This document shows, piece by piece, positions 33,715-43,584 of a stretch of 51,814 nt of DNA. This DNA comes from Endozoicomonas sp. ISHI1 (GTDB lineage Bacteria; Pseudomonadota; Gammaproteobacteria; Pseudomonadales; Endozoicomonadaceae): assembly GCF_024606225.1 (NCBI RefSeq), contig NZ_JAGRPU010000040.1, positions 1 to 51,814 of the forward strand, in the 5' to 3' direction. Each line of letters starts with the position of its first letter. Within the stretch, counting starts at the first letter, position 1. The notes under the pieces were generated by a model, which did no database searches, was not told where the DNA came from, and saw nothing but the letters and a program-made list of their open reading frames with translations. The position numbers and the translations under genes were made by a program.

Positions 33715-35577
33715 GGCACTCGGCAGGCAAAGCGGCTTCGGGTGTTCTGGGACTTTTTGAGAACATACTGTTTTTTGTTAGTGGCACTTAACAAAGTGTC
33801 ATGAACTTTCATTCTGAAACCGACTCAAATTAACGTCATGAAAGTTGAATGTCCTCGCTGATACAAGGGAATAGTCGCTGGAGAGAAATCAGATATGCAT
33901 GATATTAAAACTAACGCCATGGAAGGCTCACAATCACCACCACCTAAGCGAGCTCGATTGGAAACACCCACGGGTACCAGTGCGGGTAGGCTCATCACTG
34001 TACCCGACGGGGAACAAAAGGAAAATACTACATTGCTGAATTTACCTTCAGTGACTTTTAGCCAAATTTTCCATTCTTTGAAACTTAAAGAGATTCGCAG
34101 TGTACAAAAGGTATGTACCCACCTTCGCGATGTTGTCAAAGAGAATAGAGCCTTGGCAAAAGCATGGTTTCGCCAGTTTCCTGCATCACACCAGGATCAA
34201 CTGAAGATGGCCATGGCTACAAAAACGAATAAGCAAGTCTACGATTGGTTAAAGTCGTTTACGAATGATGAGACGTTAGCCAAGTCACTGTCAGATCGCC
34301 GACAGGGGGGGAATTATTTAACGGCTCTGTTGTATTTCACCAAGATTAACCTGATGTCTGGATGTAAAACATTTACTTTAGAGGACACCATCATTTGCGA
34401 GGAGCATGAAGTTGAATCAGCCCACCTCAGTGTCGATGGCCGCTATCTGGCTACCGCATGCAATGACGGAACAGTAAAAATCTATGACTACAGCACTGAT
34501 GGATCACGGGTGAATACCACCATTACCCATGACAACATTGTCAGATCAGTCATCTTCAGCCCCAATGGTAAACACCTGGTGACCGCCAGTTGGGATAACA
34601 CGGCGATGATATATAGCTTGGGGGACGATGGCGTATGGCAACACAAAGCAACACTTACCCATATTAACGTGGTCCTATCAGCCATTTTTAGCCCCAATAG
34701 CTGCCATGTGATAACCGCCAGCCTGGATAATACAGCGCAACTTCATAGCCTTAAGGCCGATGGATCATGGGAACCTGTCCACTTGATTCATCATAATGGT
34801 ATAGTCCAAACAGCCATCTTCAGTGCCGATAGCTGCCGTGTGGTGACCGCCAGCCGGGATATGACGGCAAAAATCCACAAACGAAAGACCGATGTAGAAT
34901 GGCAAGAAGAAGATAGTATTTCCCATAGTTTTGCTGTCATGTCTGCCAGCTTCGGCCCCGATTGCTGTCATGTGGTGACTGCCGGTCAGGATCGCATAGC
35001 GAAAGTCAGCATGAAGCAGGCCGATGGATCATGGGAACTACTGATTGCCTTTCACCACAAAGATCAGGTCAATTCGGCCAGTTTCAGTCCCAATGGTCGC
35101 TATTTCGTGACTGCCTGCGAAGACGGAAGCGTGACAATCTTCGGCCGACAAGCCTATGGTAAATGGGAGCAAGTAGCCATCTTTTACCATAAGGGTGCGG
35201 CCAGATCAGCTACCTTCAGCCCCGATGGTAGCCTTTTGGTGACTGCCAGTAATGACGGAACAGCGAAAATTATTGGCCAGGAGGACGATGGGACATGGTC
35301 AGAAAAAGGCAAGATTGTCCATAAAGACTCTGTCCTTACCGCCACCTTTAACGCCGATGGTAGCCGTATAGTGACCGCCAGTAGTGACAAAACGGTGAGA
35401 ATCACTGAACTACGGAGAGGTAATTGATTGTTGTCTGTTGCAAAACCGCCAGACGGCAACAGTGAATCAGAGTTCATCGTGATCCGGTAGTTCCATTTTC
35501 GGTAGTGCCCTTATTTGATCCAGTGACTGCTTTGGCGCTTTAATCGTTCTGATTTTGACAAATGACTTACGTTTATG
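33551..35577 (+). mobile_element. 2-kb insert splitting hsdR
   Basis: HsdR coding stops matching after GGTTATGA (to about 33551) and resumes at TATGTAGCAGGC (35574 onward), so about 2.03 kb has been inserted. TTATG occurs at both joins (33546-33550 and 35573-35577) and could be a 5-bp target duplication, although part of it may be native sequence. No terminal inverted repeats and no transposase were found. The cargo is the F-box/WD40 gene plus the end of another gene, so it may be a recombined genomic fragment and not a transposon. Confidence 0.6.
33895..35427 (+). CDS. F-box-like / WD40-repeat protein (eukaryotic-like)
   Basis: 510 aa. The basic, Pro-rich N terminus (SPPPKRARLE) resembles a nuclear localisation signal. 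Residues about 44-95 (LLNLPSVTFSQIFHSLKLKEIRSVQKVCTHLRDVVKEN, then AWFRQF) have the F-box pattern of Leu/Pro start, helix and VC..LR. From about 165 to the end, eight WD40-type repeats can be counted, each with a SxxFSPdG..(V/L)TAS.D.TAKI core (for example VRSVIFSPNGKHLVTASWDN), enough for one propeller. F-box plus WD40 is the layout of eukaryotic SCF substrate receptors, and bacterial F-box proteins are known host-ubiquitin effectors (Legionella, Agrobacterium VirF). No Sec signal. It is not a part of the restriction system; it sits inside hsdR. Confidence 0.85.
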   Translation: MHDIKTNAMEGSQSPPPKRARLETPTGTSAGRLITVPDGEQKENTTLLNLPSVTFSQIFHSLKLKEIRSVQKVCTHLRDVVKENRALAKAWFRQFPASHQDQLKMAMATKTNKQVYDWLKSFTNDETLAKSLSDRRQGGNYLTALLYFTKINLMSGCKTFTLEDTIICEEHEVESAHLSVDGRYLATACNDGTVKIYDYSTDGSRVNTTITHDNIVRSVIFSPNGKHLVTASWDNTAMIYSLGDDGVWQHKATLTHINVVLSAIFSPNSCHVITASLDNTAQLHSLKADGSWEPVHLIHHNGIVQTAIFSADSCRVVTASRDMTAKIHKRKTDVEWQEEDSISHSFAVMSASFGPDCCHVVTAGQDRIAKVSMKQADGSWELLIAFHHKDQVNSASFSPNGRYFVTACEDGSVTIFGRQAYGKWEQVAIFYHKGAARSATFSPDGSLLVTASNDGTAKIIGQEDDGTWSEKGKIVHKDSVLTATFNADGSRIVTASSDKTVRITELRRGN

Positions 35578-38543
35578 TAGCAGGCTTGAACACGCCCGAA
35601 AAAATGCTGGTGAACGTCCGTGAGCAGTTGCAGACACTGAATAACGTCAGGTTTCAGGATGGCGAGTGGCTCCGGTTTGTCGAACAGTATCTGGACAATC
35701 CCAGCGACACCATCATTGATAAAACCCGCAAGGTTCATGACGACCACATTTTTGATTTTGTGTTTGACGATGGCCATATCAAAAACATCTACCTGCTGGA
35801 TAAACAGAATGTCGCCCGCAACAAAGTGCAGGTGATCAAACAGTTTCAACAAACCGGCACCCAGGCCAACCGCTATGATGTCACCCTTCTGGTGAATGGC
35901 TTACCGCTGGTGCAGATTGAGCTGAAAAAGCGCGGCATTGCCATTCGGGAAGCCTTTAACCAGGTGCATCGCTACAGCAAGGAGAGCTTTAATGCCGAGA
36001 ACTCGCTCTATAAGTACCTGCAGCTGTTTGTGATTTCCAACGGTACCGACACCCGTTACTTCGCCAATACTACCCAGCGCAATAAAAACAGCTTCGATTT
36101 CACCATGAACTGGGCGAAATCCGATAACACCCTGATTAAAGACCTGAAGGATTTTACCGCCACCTTCTTTCAGAAAAACACATTGCTCAGGGTACTGCTG
36201 CACTATTGTGTTTTCGATGTCAGCAATACCTTGCTGGTCATGCGCCCCTACCAGATTGCCGCCACCGAGCGCATTTTGTGGAAAATCAGAAGTTCCTATC
36301 AGGGCAAAAACTGGAGTAACACCGAGAGTGACGGCTATATCTGGCACACCACCGGTTCTGGCAAGACCTTAACCAGCTTTAAAGCCGCCCGTCTGGCCAC
36401 TAAGCAGGATTTTATTGATAAGGTCTTTTTTGTGGTAGACCGTAAAGACCTCGATTATCAGACCATGAAAGAGTACCAGCGCTTCTCACCCGACAGCGTA
36501 AACGGCTCAGACAGCACAGCAGGTTTAAAACGCAACCTCGCTAAAGACGACAACAAAATTATTGTGACTACCATTCAAAAGCTGAACAACCTGATCAAAA
36601 GCGAGAGCCATCTGCCTGTCTATCAACAACAGGTCGTGTTTATTTTTGACGAAGCCCATCGCAGCCAGTTTGGTGAAGCGCAAAGGAACCTGAAGACGAA
36701 GTTTAAAAAATACTATCAATTTGGTTTTACCGGCACGCCGATCTTCCCGCAAAATGCGCTGGGCGCAGACACGACAGCAAGCGTGTTTGGCCGGGAATTA
36801 CACTCTTATGTCATCACCGATGCGATACGCGACGAAAAAGTGCTGAAGTTTAAAGTGGACTACAACGATGTACGACCACAGTTCAGAAACCTTGAAAAAG
36901 AAACGGATGAGCAGAAGCTCACCGCCGCTGAAAACAAGCAGGCCTTTTTGCATCCGGAACGTATTACTGAAATCTCCCGGTACATACTGAATAACTTCAG
37001 GCAAAAGACTCACCGACTGCAAGCCGGTGGTGCAGGCTTCAATGCCATGTTTGCCGTCAGCAGTGTGGATGCGGCCAAAGCTTACTACGAAAGCTTCAGA
37101 ACCCTACAGAATAAAGACCATCAGGAACAACCGGGCAAAAAGCACCTTAAAGTGGCCACTATCTTCTCTTTTGCAGCCAATGAAGAACAGGATGCCGTCG
37201 GGGATATTGTTGATGAAAGCTTCGAAGTCTCCGCCATGGACAGCAGTGCCAAAGAGTTTCTGAGCGCCGCTATTGCTGACTATAACACCCACTTTAAAAC
37301 CAATTTTGGTGTCGATAGCAGAGGCTTTCAAAACTATTACCGTGATCTTGCCCAACGGGTAAAAAAACAGGAAGTCGACCTGCTGATCGTTGTCGGTATG
37401 TTCCTGACGGGTTTTGATGCCCCCAGGTTAAACACCTTGTTTGTTGACAAAAACCTGCGTTATCACGGTTTGATGCAAGCCTATTCCCGTACCAACCGGA
37501 TTTATGATGCCACCAAGACCTTTGGTAATATCGTCACCTTCCGTGATCTTGAGCAGCCAACGATCGACGCTATCACGCTGTTTGGTGATAAGAACACCAA
37601 AAACGTCGTGTTGGAGAAGAGCTACAAAGAGTACATGGAAGGCTTTACCGATCTCACCACAGGCGAAGCTCGCCGTGGCTATCTGGAGGTTGTCGCAGAA
37701 CTGCAAAGACGCTTTCCAAAGCCTGATGAAATTATCAAAGAGCAGGATAAAAAAGACTTCGCAAAACTCTTTGGTGAATACCTGCGCGTTGAGAATGTGC
37801 TGCAAAACTACGACGAGTTTGCAGGTTTGAAAGCCTTACAAACTGTGGATATGGATAATCCTGAGACCGTCGAGGCGTTTAAAGCCAAATACTATCTGAA
37901 CGACGATGACCTGGCAGCCATGCAGGCTATCGAGGTGCCTTCTGAGCGGTTAATCCAGGATTATCGCTCAACTTACAACGATACCCGTGACTGGCTACGT
38001 CGTGAGAAAGCCGCCAACCAAAAAGAAGAATCCAGCATCGACTGGGACGATGTTATCTTTGAAGTGGACCTTCTGAAATCTCAGGAAATCAACCTTGACT
38101 ACATCCTGGAACTGATTTTTGAGCACAACAAAAAGAATAAAAACAAAGCCGACTTGATTGAAGAAGTCCGTCGTCTTATTCGTGCCAGTCTCGGGAACCG
38201 TGCCAAGGAAAGTCTGATTGTTGATTTTATCAACCAGACCGACCTGGATAACATCGGAGATAAAGCCAGCATCATTGATGCCTTCTTCACGTTCGCGCAG
38301 GCTGAACAAAAACGCAAGGCCGAAGAGCTTATCCGCTCTGAAGAGTTAAACGACGATGCAGCCAGACGCTACATCAGTAGTTCATTGAAACGGGAATACG
38401 CCAGCGAGAACGGTACTGACCTGAATGCCACTCTTCCCAAAATGAGCCCACTGAACCCGCAATACAAAGCCAAAAAACAGTCAGTATTCCAGAAAATGGC
38501 TGATTTCGTGGAAAAATTTAAAGGCGTGGGCGGTCAGATTTAA
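35562..38543 (+). pseudogene. hsdR: HsdR lacking its N-terminal about 48 residues
   Basis: The restriction/translocation subunit from [24 protein letters not shown] onward. Motifs are intact: the nuclease centre [20 protein letters not shown] (Asp..Glu-x-Lys), Walker [18 protein letters not shown] box FIFDEAHRS, motif III FTGTPI, motif [11 protein letters not shown], and the C-terminal subunit-binding region. Its first about 48 residues are stranded upstream at 33406-33550 beyond the F-box/WD40 insert. The ATG at 35562 lies in insert sequence and has no Shine-Dalgarno. With the start lost and hsdM deleted, restriction activity is unlikely. The intact frame over 990 codons suggests a recent event. 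Confidence 0.85.
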
Positions 38544-38598
38544 CCACACCGTCGTCTTTGCAAAAATCCCCCGACATAACACCCCAGGAGGTTCGGCC

Positions 38599-39876
38599 TT
38601 GTCATTGCCGAAAAAAATCATCACCCTGTTTGCCAGACAATCAGCAGCCCTGTCTCTTCGCCAGCAACTGTTACTGATGTTTGGTCTGCTGTTCACAGCC
38701 CTGACGCTGTCTACCGTCTTTCTGGTCAGCAGCGAACTGGAGTCCACCAGCCGTCATCAGGCTGACTCGATCGGAAACCTGCTGAGTGCCCAGACAGCCA
38801 GTGCCGCCACTGATATGCTGGTCACAGGAGACCGTCTCAGTCTCAACGTACTGCTGGGGCAGCTGGTGCAGAATCCCTATGTCGCCAAGGCCGCCATTTA
38901 CAGCATTGATAATCGTGAAATAGCCTCTTCAGAAAGTGACCAGGTCGGCGAGAAAGGTGAAACCTATTCGTCACCCATACATTATCAGGACGTGATCGCA
39001 GGTTATGTCCGTCTGCAACTGGATAAAGGGTTACTGACCCAACACCCCGGTGATGCGCTGACACTGATCATTACTGTCAGTATCATTCTTCTGGTCAGTG
39101 GCTTGCTGTTGCTCTACTTTTTCGCCTCCGGCATCACTTTCCGGCTCAACCTGATTGAAAGACAGTTGCATTCTATTCTGCAATCCCCTACCAATCCCGT
39201 CTCCTGCAGAAACGAAATACTGCGACTCTCTGGCTTTGTGGAAAAGCAGCTCACTGAAAAACTGATGGATTCTGTTGAACCGGAACCCGTGGAAGAGGAA
39301 AAAGAGGAAGTCTCAGCCATTGTCAGTGTTCGTAACAAAAACATGCCCCGATTACGGCAACTGCTGGCTCCCCATGATCTGATGCACATTATTGAGACGC
39401 AAAACGAAGCTCTGAAACACGCCGCTCAACAGTATCAGGGAGAGTTAAGTTACACACCTGATGGCACCGGGTATATTCGTTTCTCCAGTCTTGAAAGTGC
39501 CTCCTTTGCTGTGGACGCCTTGAGTTGTGCCCTGTTGATTCAAAGCCTTAACAGAGTCGTTGGCGAGCAGAACATTGCTGCGCTGGAGATTGGGTTGGGA
39601 ATCTGTGTCAGTGATGGCATCGCTGATTTCCCCGATACAGAACACCCCTCACAATCCGACAGTGCCGCCAGTAATGCCCTGATGCTGGCAAGCCTGCCGG
39701 GTTCGGAAGGTATTCACATGTTCCGTGACCAGCTCAACTGGCTACCTGCCGGAGAGCCCGAAATAAAAATCAGTGAACAGGGTGAGGATATTGTGGAGAT
39801 CACCGGACTGCCTGCTGAACAGCAGGAAGTCATTCAGCAGGAAGCTTATGACATCAGCCGGGAGCTGGAGTTGTAA
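38599..39876 (+). CDS. AhpA/YtjB(Smp)-type membrane protein
   Basis: 425-aa inner-membrane protein: TM1 about 22-43, a periplasmic domain (SADQ..VAKAAIYSIDNREIASSES), TM2 about 152-176, then a HAMP-like linker and a long cytoplasmic region with an acidic PEPVEEEKEE linker. This matches the YtjB/Smp-AhpA group found divergent from serB in E. coli and Pseudomonas; the function is not settled. The start is TTG with a strong AGGAGG 7 nt upstream. It is the right-hand border of the island inserted between serB and this gene. Confidence 0.75.
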   Translation: MSLPKKIITLFARQSAALSLRQQLLLMFGLLFTALTLSTVFLVSSELESTSRHQADSIGNLLSAQTASAATDMLVTGDRLSLNVLLGQLVQNPYVAKAAIYSIDNREIASSESDQVGEKGETYSSPIHYQDVIAGYVRLQLDKGLLTQHPGDALTLIITVSIILLVSGLLLLYFFASGITFRLNLIERQLHSILQSPTNPVSCRNEILRLSGFVEKQLTEKLMDSVEPEPVEEEKEEVSAIVSVRNKNMPRLRQLLAPHDLMHIIETQNEALKHAAQQYQGELSYTPDGTGYIRFSSLESASFAVDALSCALLIQSLNRVVGEQNIAALEIGLGICVSDGIADFPDTEHPSQSDSAASNALMLASLPGSEGIHMFRDQLNWLPAGEPEIKISEQGEDIVEITGLPAEQQEVIQQEAYDISRELEL

Positions 39877-39900
39877 ACCTGTCGTTCGTTTGGAGGGATT

Positions 39901-40899
39901 ATGAAGCCCAATCTAACCCTAGTTAAAACAGCGATAGCTATCGCCATTAGCTTGAACTCATACGCCTACAGCAGCGGTAATTACTCAGACAACACGACGC
40001 AGACGACAACACTTACCCTGACTCCGACCACTGAAAACCAACAAATCCTGGATATAGTATTTCCAAAATACACGACGGTGTTTGGTATTAAAGTTCGGGG
40101 CACGGAAAAAGTGCCCGATGAGAAACTGCTTCATGCTGCGAGAATCATGGCTGAATATCTCGATAACAATGATGATGGTGTTGTCGATAATCAGCCAGTG
40201 CTTGATAGCTTAGTTGCACAAAAAGCCACTCTGACCATGATAGCTGACGATTCCGAGCTACAGCCCGTGCGGAATAAAGTCGGAAATAATAAGAAGCTGA
40301 CCAATCTGCAAGACCTGAAAGCAAGCGAAACTCACCCAAATGGCGCAGCCAGAGGCGTATTTGATGGCGCTCTCGAAGAGGTTCTACATTTGATCACCCG
40401 TCTTGGCTATAGCAAAGTTTATCCTGAAGCTCTGGGTGAGCAACATGGTTCATTGATTGCCGATGCTATGGACAAAGCTCGTGGTGGTCGGTTTGATAAC
40501 ATCCCGGACAGTTACCCTGCAAACGCCTGGTTCACTTATGAAGATGAAAGCTGTGACTACAGTTGTATGATCACTGAATATACTTATTTTGCACTGACTT
40601 CGATTCTTGGTGGTCAACAGTTTCCGGGTCGATTGCAACAAATCCAAAACGAATGGATTTTAAACACCCGGTTGAGAGTAAAATCAGTTGACCGTGATGT
40701 TTACAATATCTTAACTAATCCGTTTTATTCACTGCCCAGTGTATTACCCGATGGTCAGTACAACTCGGCCACCTTCAAGATAAAAATGGGTGCTGATGAG
40801 TCAAGCACAACCGCCCATGATTCTACGACGAAGGCAGAGCAACCGTTAATCGTGTTGCTCGTCGCACTGATGACTGTTTTTGGGAAAATAATGTTGTAA
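39901..40899 (+). CDS. Secreted EF-hand-containing protein
   Basis: 332 aa with signal peptide (MKPNLTLVKTAIAIAISLNSYAYSS), a Thr-rich linker, and one canonical EF-hand-like loop DNNDDGVVDNQP (about residues 92-103). A central conserved-looking block follows (AARGVFDGALEEVLHLITRLGYSKVYPEALGE, then GSLIADAMDKARGGRF). The extreme C terminus is hydrophobic (PLIVLLVALMTVFGKIML) and could anchor the protein in a membrane or be a sorting tail. Family function unknown to me. It ends 5 bp before the convergent hisF stop. Confidence 0.65.
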   Translation: MKPNLTLVKTAIAIAISLNSYAYSSGNYSDNTTQTTTLTLTPTTENQQILDIVFPKYTTVFGIKVRGTEKVPDEKLLHAARIMAEYLDNNDDGVVDNQPVLDSLVAQKATLTMIADDSELQPVRNKVGNNKKLTNLQDLKASETHPNGAARGVFDGALEEVLHLITRLGYSKVYPEALGEQHGSLIADAMDKARGGRFDNIPDSYPANAWFTYEDESCDYSCMITEYTYFALTSILGGQQFPGRLQQIQNEWILNTRLRVKSVDRDVYNILTNPFYSLPSVLPDGQYNSATFKIKMGADESSTTAHDSTTKAEQPLIVLLVALMTVFGKIML

Positions 40900-40904
40900 G
40901 CACT

Positions 40905-41678
40905 TCAGACTCTCATTTCAATGCCATGCCTGGCCATGTAGGCCTTGGCTTCCGGGATAGAGTATTCACCAAAGTGAAAAATACTCGCCGCCAGCACTGC
41001 ATCGGCCTTGCCTGCTTTTACAGCCTCAACCAGATGATCCAGGTTTCCCGCACCACCTGAAGCAATCACAGGTATTTCCAGGGCATCGGAAATGGCTCGG
41101 GTCACACCAATGTCGTAACCGTTTTTCACGCCATCCTGATCCATGCTGGTCAGCAGAATTTCCCCGGCTCCCAGCTGTTCCATTTTCTTCGCCCACTTAA
41201 TGGCATCCAACCCGGTTGGCTTTCGGCCACCATGGGTAAAGATTTCCCAGCGATCAGGCTCGTCTGACAGGCTGACCTTCTTGGCATCGATGGCAACAAC
41301 AATGCACTGGCTACCAAAACGATCAGCAGCTTCCTGAACAAACTCAGGGTTAAAGACAGCCGCCGTATTAATACTAACTTTGTCGGCACCGGCATTAAGC
41401 ATGGTACGAATATCTTCCACCTTGCGAATGCCGCCACCGACTGTGAGAGGGATAAACACTTCACTGGCCATGCGCTCAACCGTATGAACCATGGTGTCGC
41501 GGTCTTCGTGGCTGGCAGTGATATCCAGAAAGGTGATCTCGTCAGCACCTTCTTCGTTGTACCGACGAGCCACCTCAACAGGGTCACCGGCATCACGGAT
41601 ATCAAGAAACTGAACGCCTTTCACCACTCTGCCGTTATCAACATCAAGACAGGGAATAATTCTTTTCGCTAAGCCCAT
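40905..41678 (-). CDS. hisF: Imidazole glycerol phosphate synthase cyclase subunit HisF
   Basis: TIM-barrel cyclase that uses ammonia from HisH to form IGP and AICAR in histidine synthesis. 257 aa, begins [24 protein letters not shown] (catalytic Asp11), with the second catalytic Asp in [10 protein letters not shown], and the phosphate-binding VGGGIRK and ASGGAGN loops. Last gene of the hisB-hisH-DUF4870-hisF cluster. hisA, which normally precedes it, is absent. Confidence 0.97.
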   Translation of the reverse strand: MGLAKRIIPCLDVDNGRVVKGVQFLDIRDAGDPVEVARRYNEEGADEITFLDITASHEDRDTMVHTVERMASEVFIPLTVGGGIRKVEDIRTMLNAGADKVSINTAAVFNPEFVQEAADRFGSQCIVVAIDAKKVSLSDEPDRWEIFTHGGRKPTGLDAIKWAKKMEQLGAGEILLTSMDQDGVKNGYDIGVTRAISDALEIPVIASGGAGNLDHLVEAVKAGKADAVLAASIFHFGEYSIPEAKAYMARHGIEMRV

Positions 41679-41711
41679 TGAACGGCCTCTCTATTTTCTG
41701 CATTGAACCGA

Positions 41712-42098
41712 TTAAAGGCTGACCAGACGCAGGCATACCGGATATCTATACTCATCTCCGCTGCTGGCTTTCATGCTGGCCCGGATCACAAAAATCAGGG
41801 CAAAAACCACTGCAAACGGAATCAGGGGAAGAAAGAGCAGTCCGATCAGAACGGCATTCAGTAATCCCCAGATCGCAATCACCAGCATCACGGTAATCTG
41901 GAAATTCAAAGACTCTTTAGCATGATGGGCAATAAACGCAGACTGATCTTTTTTCTGATACCAGATCAGAAAAGGGATCAATATGTTCATGCCCGGCAGG
42001 ACACAGCCAAATAAAGTCAGGATATGGGAGAAGACCGCCCAATTCTTTTCATTGGAATCGGGCTTCTTCATAAATGGTTGTAAAGCGTCTATGTCCAT
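41712..42098 (-). CDS. DUF4870-family small membrane protein
   Basis: 128 aa. The DUF4870 pattern is visible: NWAVFSHILTLFGCVLPGMNILIPFLIWYQKKDQSAFIAHHAKESLNFQIT, followed by two more membrane spans (about 68-115). Function unknown. It lies 33-40 bp from hisF and hisH on the same strand, in the position usually held by hisA. Confidence 0.8.
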   Translation of the reverse strand: MDIDALQPFMKKPDSNEKNWAVFSHILTLFGCVLPGMNILIPFLIWYQKKDQSAFIAHHAKESLNFQITVMLVIAIWGLLNAVLIGLLFLPLIPFAVVFALIFVIRASMKASSGDEYRYPVCLRLVSL

Positions 42099-42138
42099 TT
42101 TTTTTGACTCGAACGTTTTTAAAGTGTCGAGCCCCTCT

Positions 42139-42783
42139 CTATGGATTCCAGTTCAAAAAGTTCTCAAGCAGTTTCAGGCCACTGTCAGCGCTTTTCTCAG
42201 GGTGAAACTGCACCGCAAAAATATTGTCCCGTGCTAAAGCCACATCAAAATCAACACTGTAGTGACAACGACCGACGGCCATCCCATCGTCGTTCGCATG
42301 AGCATGATAGCTGTGGACAAAATAGAAGCGGGCGTTATCTTCGATGCCTTTCCAGAGGGCATGGTCACGATGTTGCTGAACCGGGCTCCAGCCCATGTGG
42401 GGGACTTTCAGTTTATCTCCACTCTCATCCACCAGCCCCTTGCCAAAAAATTTTACTCGCCCGGGCATCAGACCCAGGCAGTCAACGCCACCATTCTCTT
42501 CGCTGTGATTCAGCATGACCTGCATACCAACGCAGATACCCAGAAGCGGGCGCTGACTTTCGACCACTTCCCGCACTACATCATCCACGCCTTTGGCACG
42601 AATTTCTGCCATGCAGTCACGGATAGCCCCGACGCCGGGAAGTACTACATGATCTGCCTGCTGTATAATTTTCGGGTCAGAAGTCACCTTGACACAGGTA
42701 TCGCTGCTGGCCACGTGTTCCAGAGCTTTACTGGCAGAGTGAAGGTTACCCATCCCATAATCGATGACTGCAACGGTCTTCAT
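42139..42783 (-). CDS. hisH: Imidazole glycerol phosphate synthase glutaminase subunit HisH
   Basis: Class I glutamine amidotransferase (214 aa) that supplies ammonia to HisF. Nucleophile Cys in [12 protein letters not shown]; His and Glu of the triad in [10 protein letters not shown]; the oxyanion PGVG loop VVLPGVGAI is present. Follows hisB by 58 bp. Confidence 0.96.
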   Translation of the reverse strand: MKTVAVIDYGMGNLHSASKALEHVASSDTCVKVTSDPKIIQQADHVVLPGVGAIRDCMAEIRAKGVDDVVREVVESQRPLLGICVGMQVMLNHSEENGGVDCLGLMPGRVKFFGKGLVDESGDKLKVPHMGWSPVQQHRDHALWKGIEDNARFYFVHSYHAHANDDGMAVGRCHYSVDFDVALARDNIFAVQFHPEKSADSGLKLLENFLNWNP

Positions 42784-42841
42784 TCTTTTAACTCACCGGA
42801 CAGTTTATTTGTTTCGCTCATGGCTGCTTTTTCGCTGTTGA

Positions 42842-43435
42842 TTAAAGCGAACCTTTGGTGGACGGCATCTGGCCAGCCATGCGGGGATCCAGTTCCAATG
42901 CCATTCTCAGTGCCCGGCCGAAAGCCTTGAAGACCGTTTCTATCTGATGGTGAGCATTGCGACCTCGCAGATTATCAATGTGCAGTGTCACATTGGCGTG
43001 ATTAACAAAGCCCTGGAAGAATTCATAGAACAGGTCAACATCGAACTTGCCAATCATGGCCCGGGTAAAATCAACATTAAACTCAAGACCGGGACGTCCG
43101 GAAAAATCGATGACCACTCTGGAAAGCGCCTCGTCCAGCGGTACATAGGAGTGGCCGTAGCGGGTCAGGCCTTTCTTGTCACCAATGGCTTTGGTGAACG
43201 CCTGACCCAGGGTAATACCGATATCTTCTACGGTATGGTGGTCATCAATGTCGTTGTCGCCCACAGCCTTGACGTCGAGATCAATCATGCCATGACGGGC
43301 AATCTGGTCCATCATATGATCAAGAAAGGGAACACCTGTGTCGAACTGGCCCTTGCCATTACCATCCAGATTGATATCAACCCTGATCTGGGTCTCCAGC
43401 GTATTTCTTTCAACACTGGCCTTGCGCTCAGCCAT
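42842..43435 (-). CDS. hisB: Imidazoleglycerol-phosphate dehydratase
   Basis: Monofunctional IGPD (197 aa), not fused to a phosphatase as in E. coli. The Mn-binding His motifs are present: [47 protein letters not shown] and the second HH motif [20 protein letters not shown]. First gene of the leftward his cluster. Confidence 0.96.
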   Translation of the reverse strand: MAERKASVERNTLETQIRVDINLDGNGKGQFDTGVPFLDHMMDQIARHGMIDLDVKAVGDNDIDDHHTVEDIGITLGQAFTKAIGDKKGLTRYGHSYVPLDEALSRVVIDFSGRPGLEFNVDFTRAMIGKFDVDLFYEFFQGFVNHANVTLHIDNLRGRNAHHQIETVFKAFGRALRMALELDPRMAGQMPSTKGSL

Positions 43436-43584
43436 GATAATCTCCGATTGTATCTATTCTGTGCATGGAGTCTGACCCGTTGTTAATAATGCCAGACTCT
43501 GATTAAGACCATTCTAACCTGAATGCCTGCCGACTCCCGGACCAAAACCCGGCTATTATACGGAGCAGCTCCGAAGCAGGCGAG

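Noticed and set aside
33551-35577. The hsdR insert as a standard insertion sequence
   Set aside because: No transposase and no terminal inverted repeats were found; kept only as an insert of unknown mechanism.
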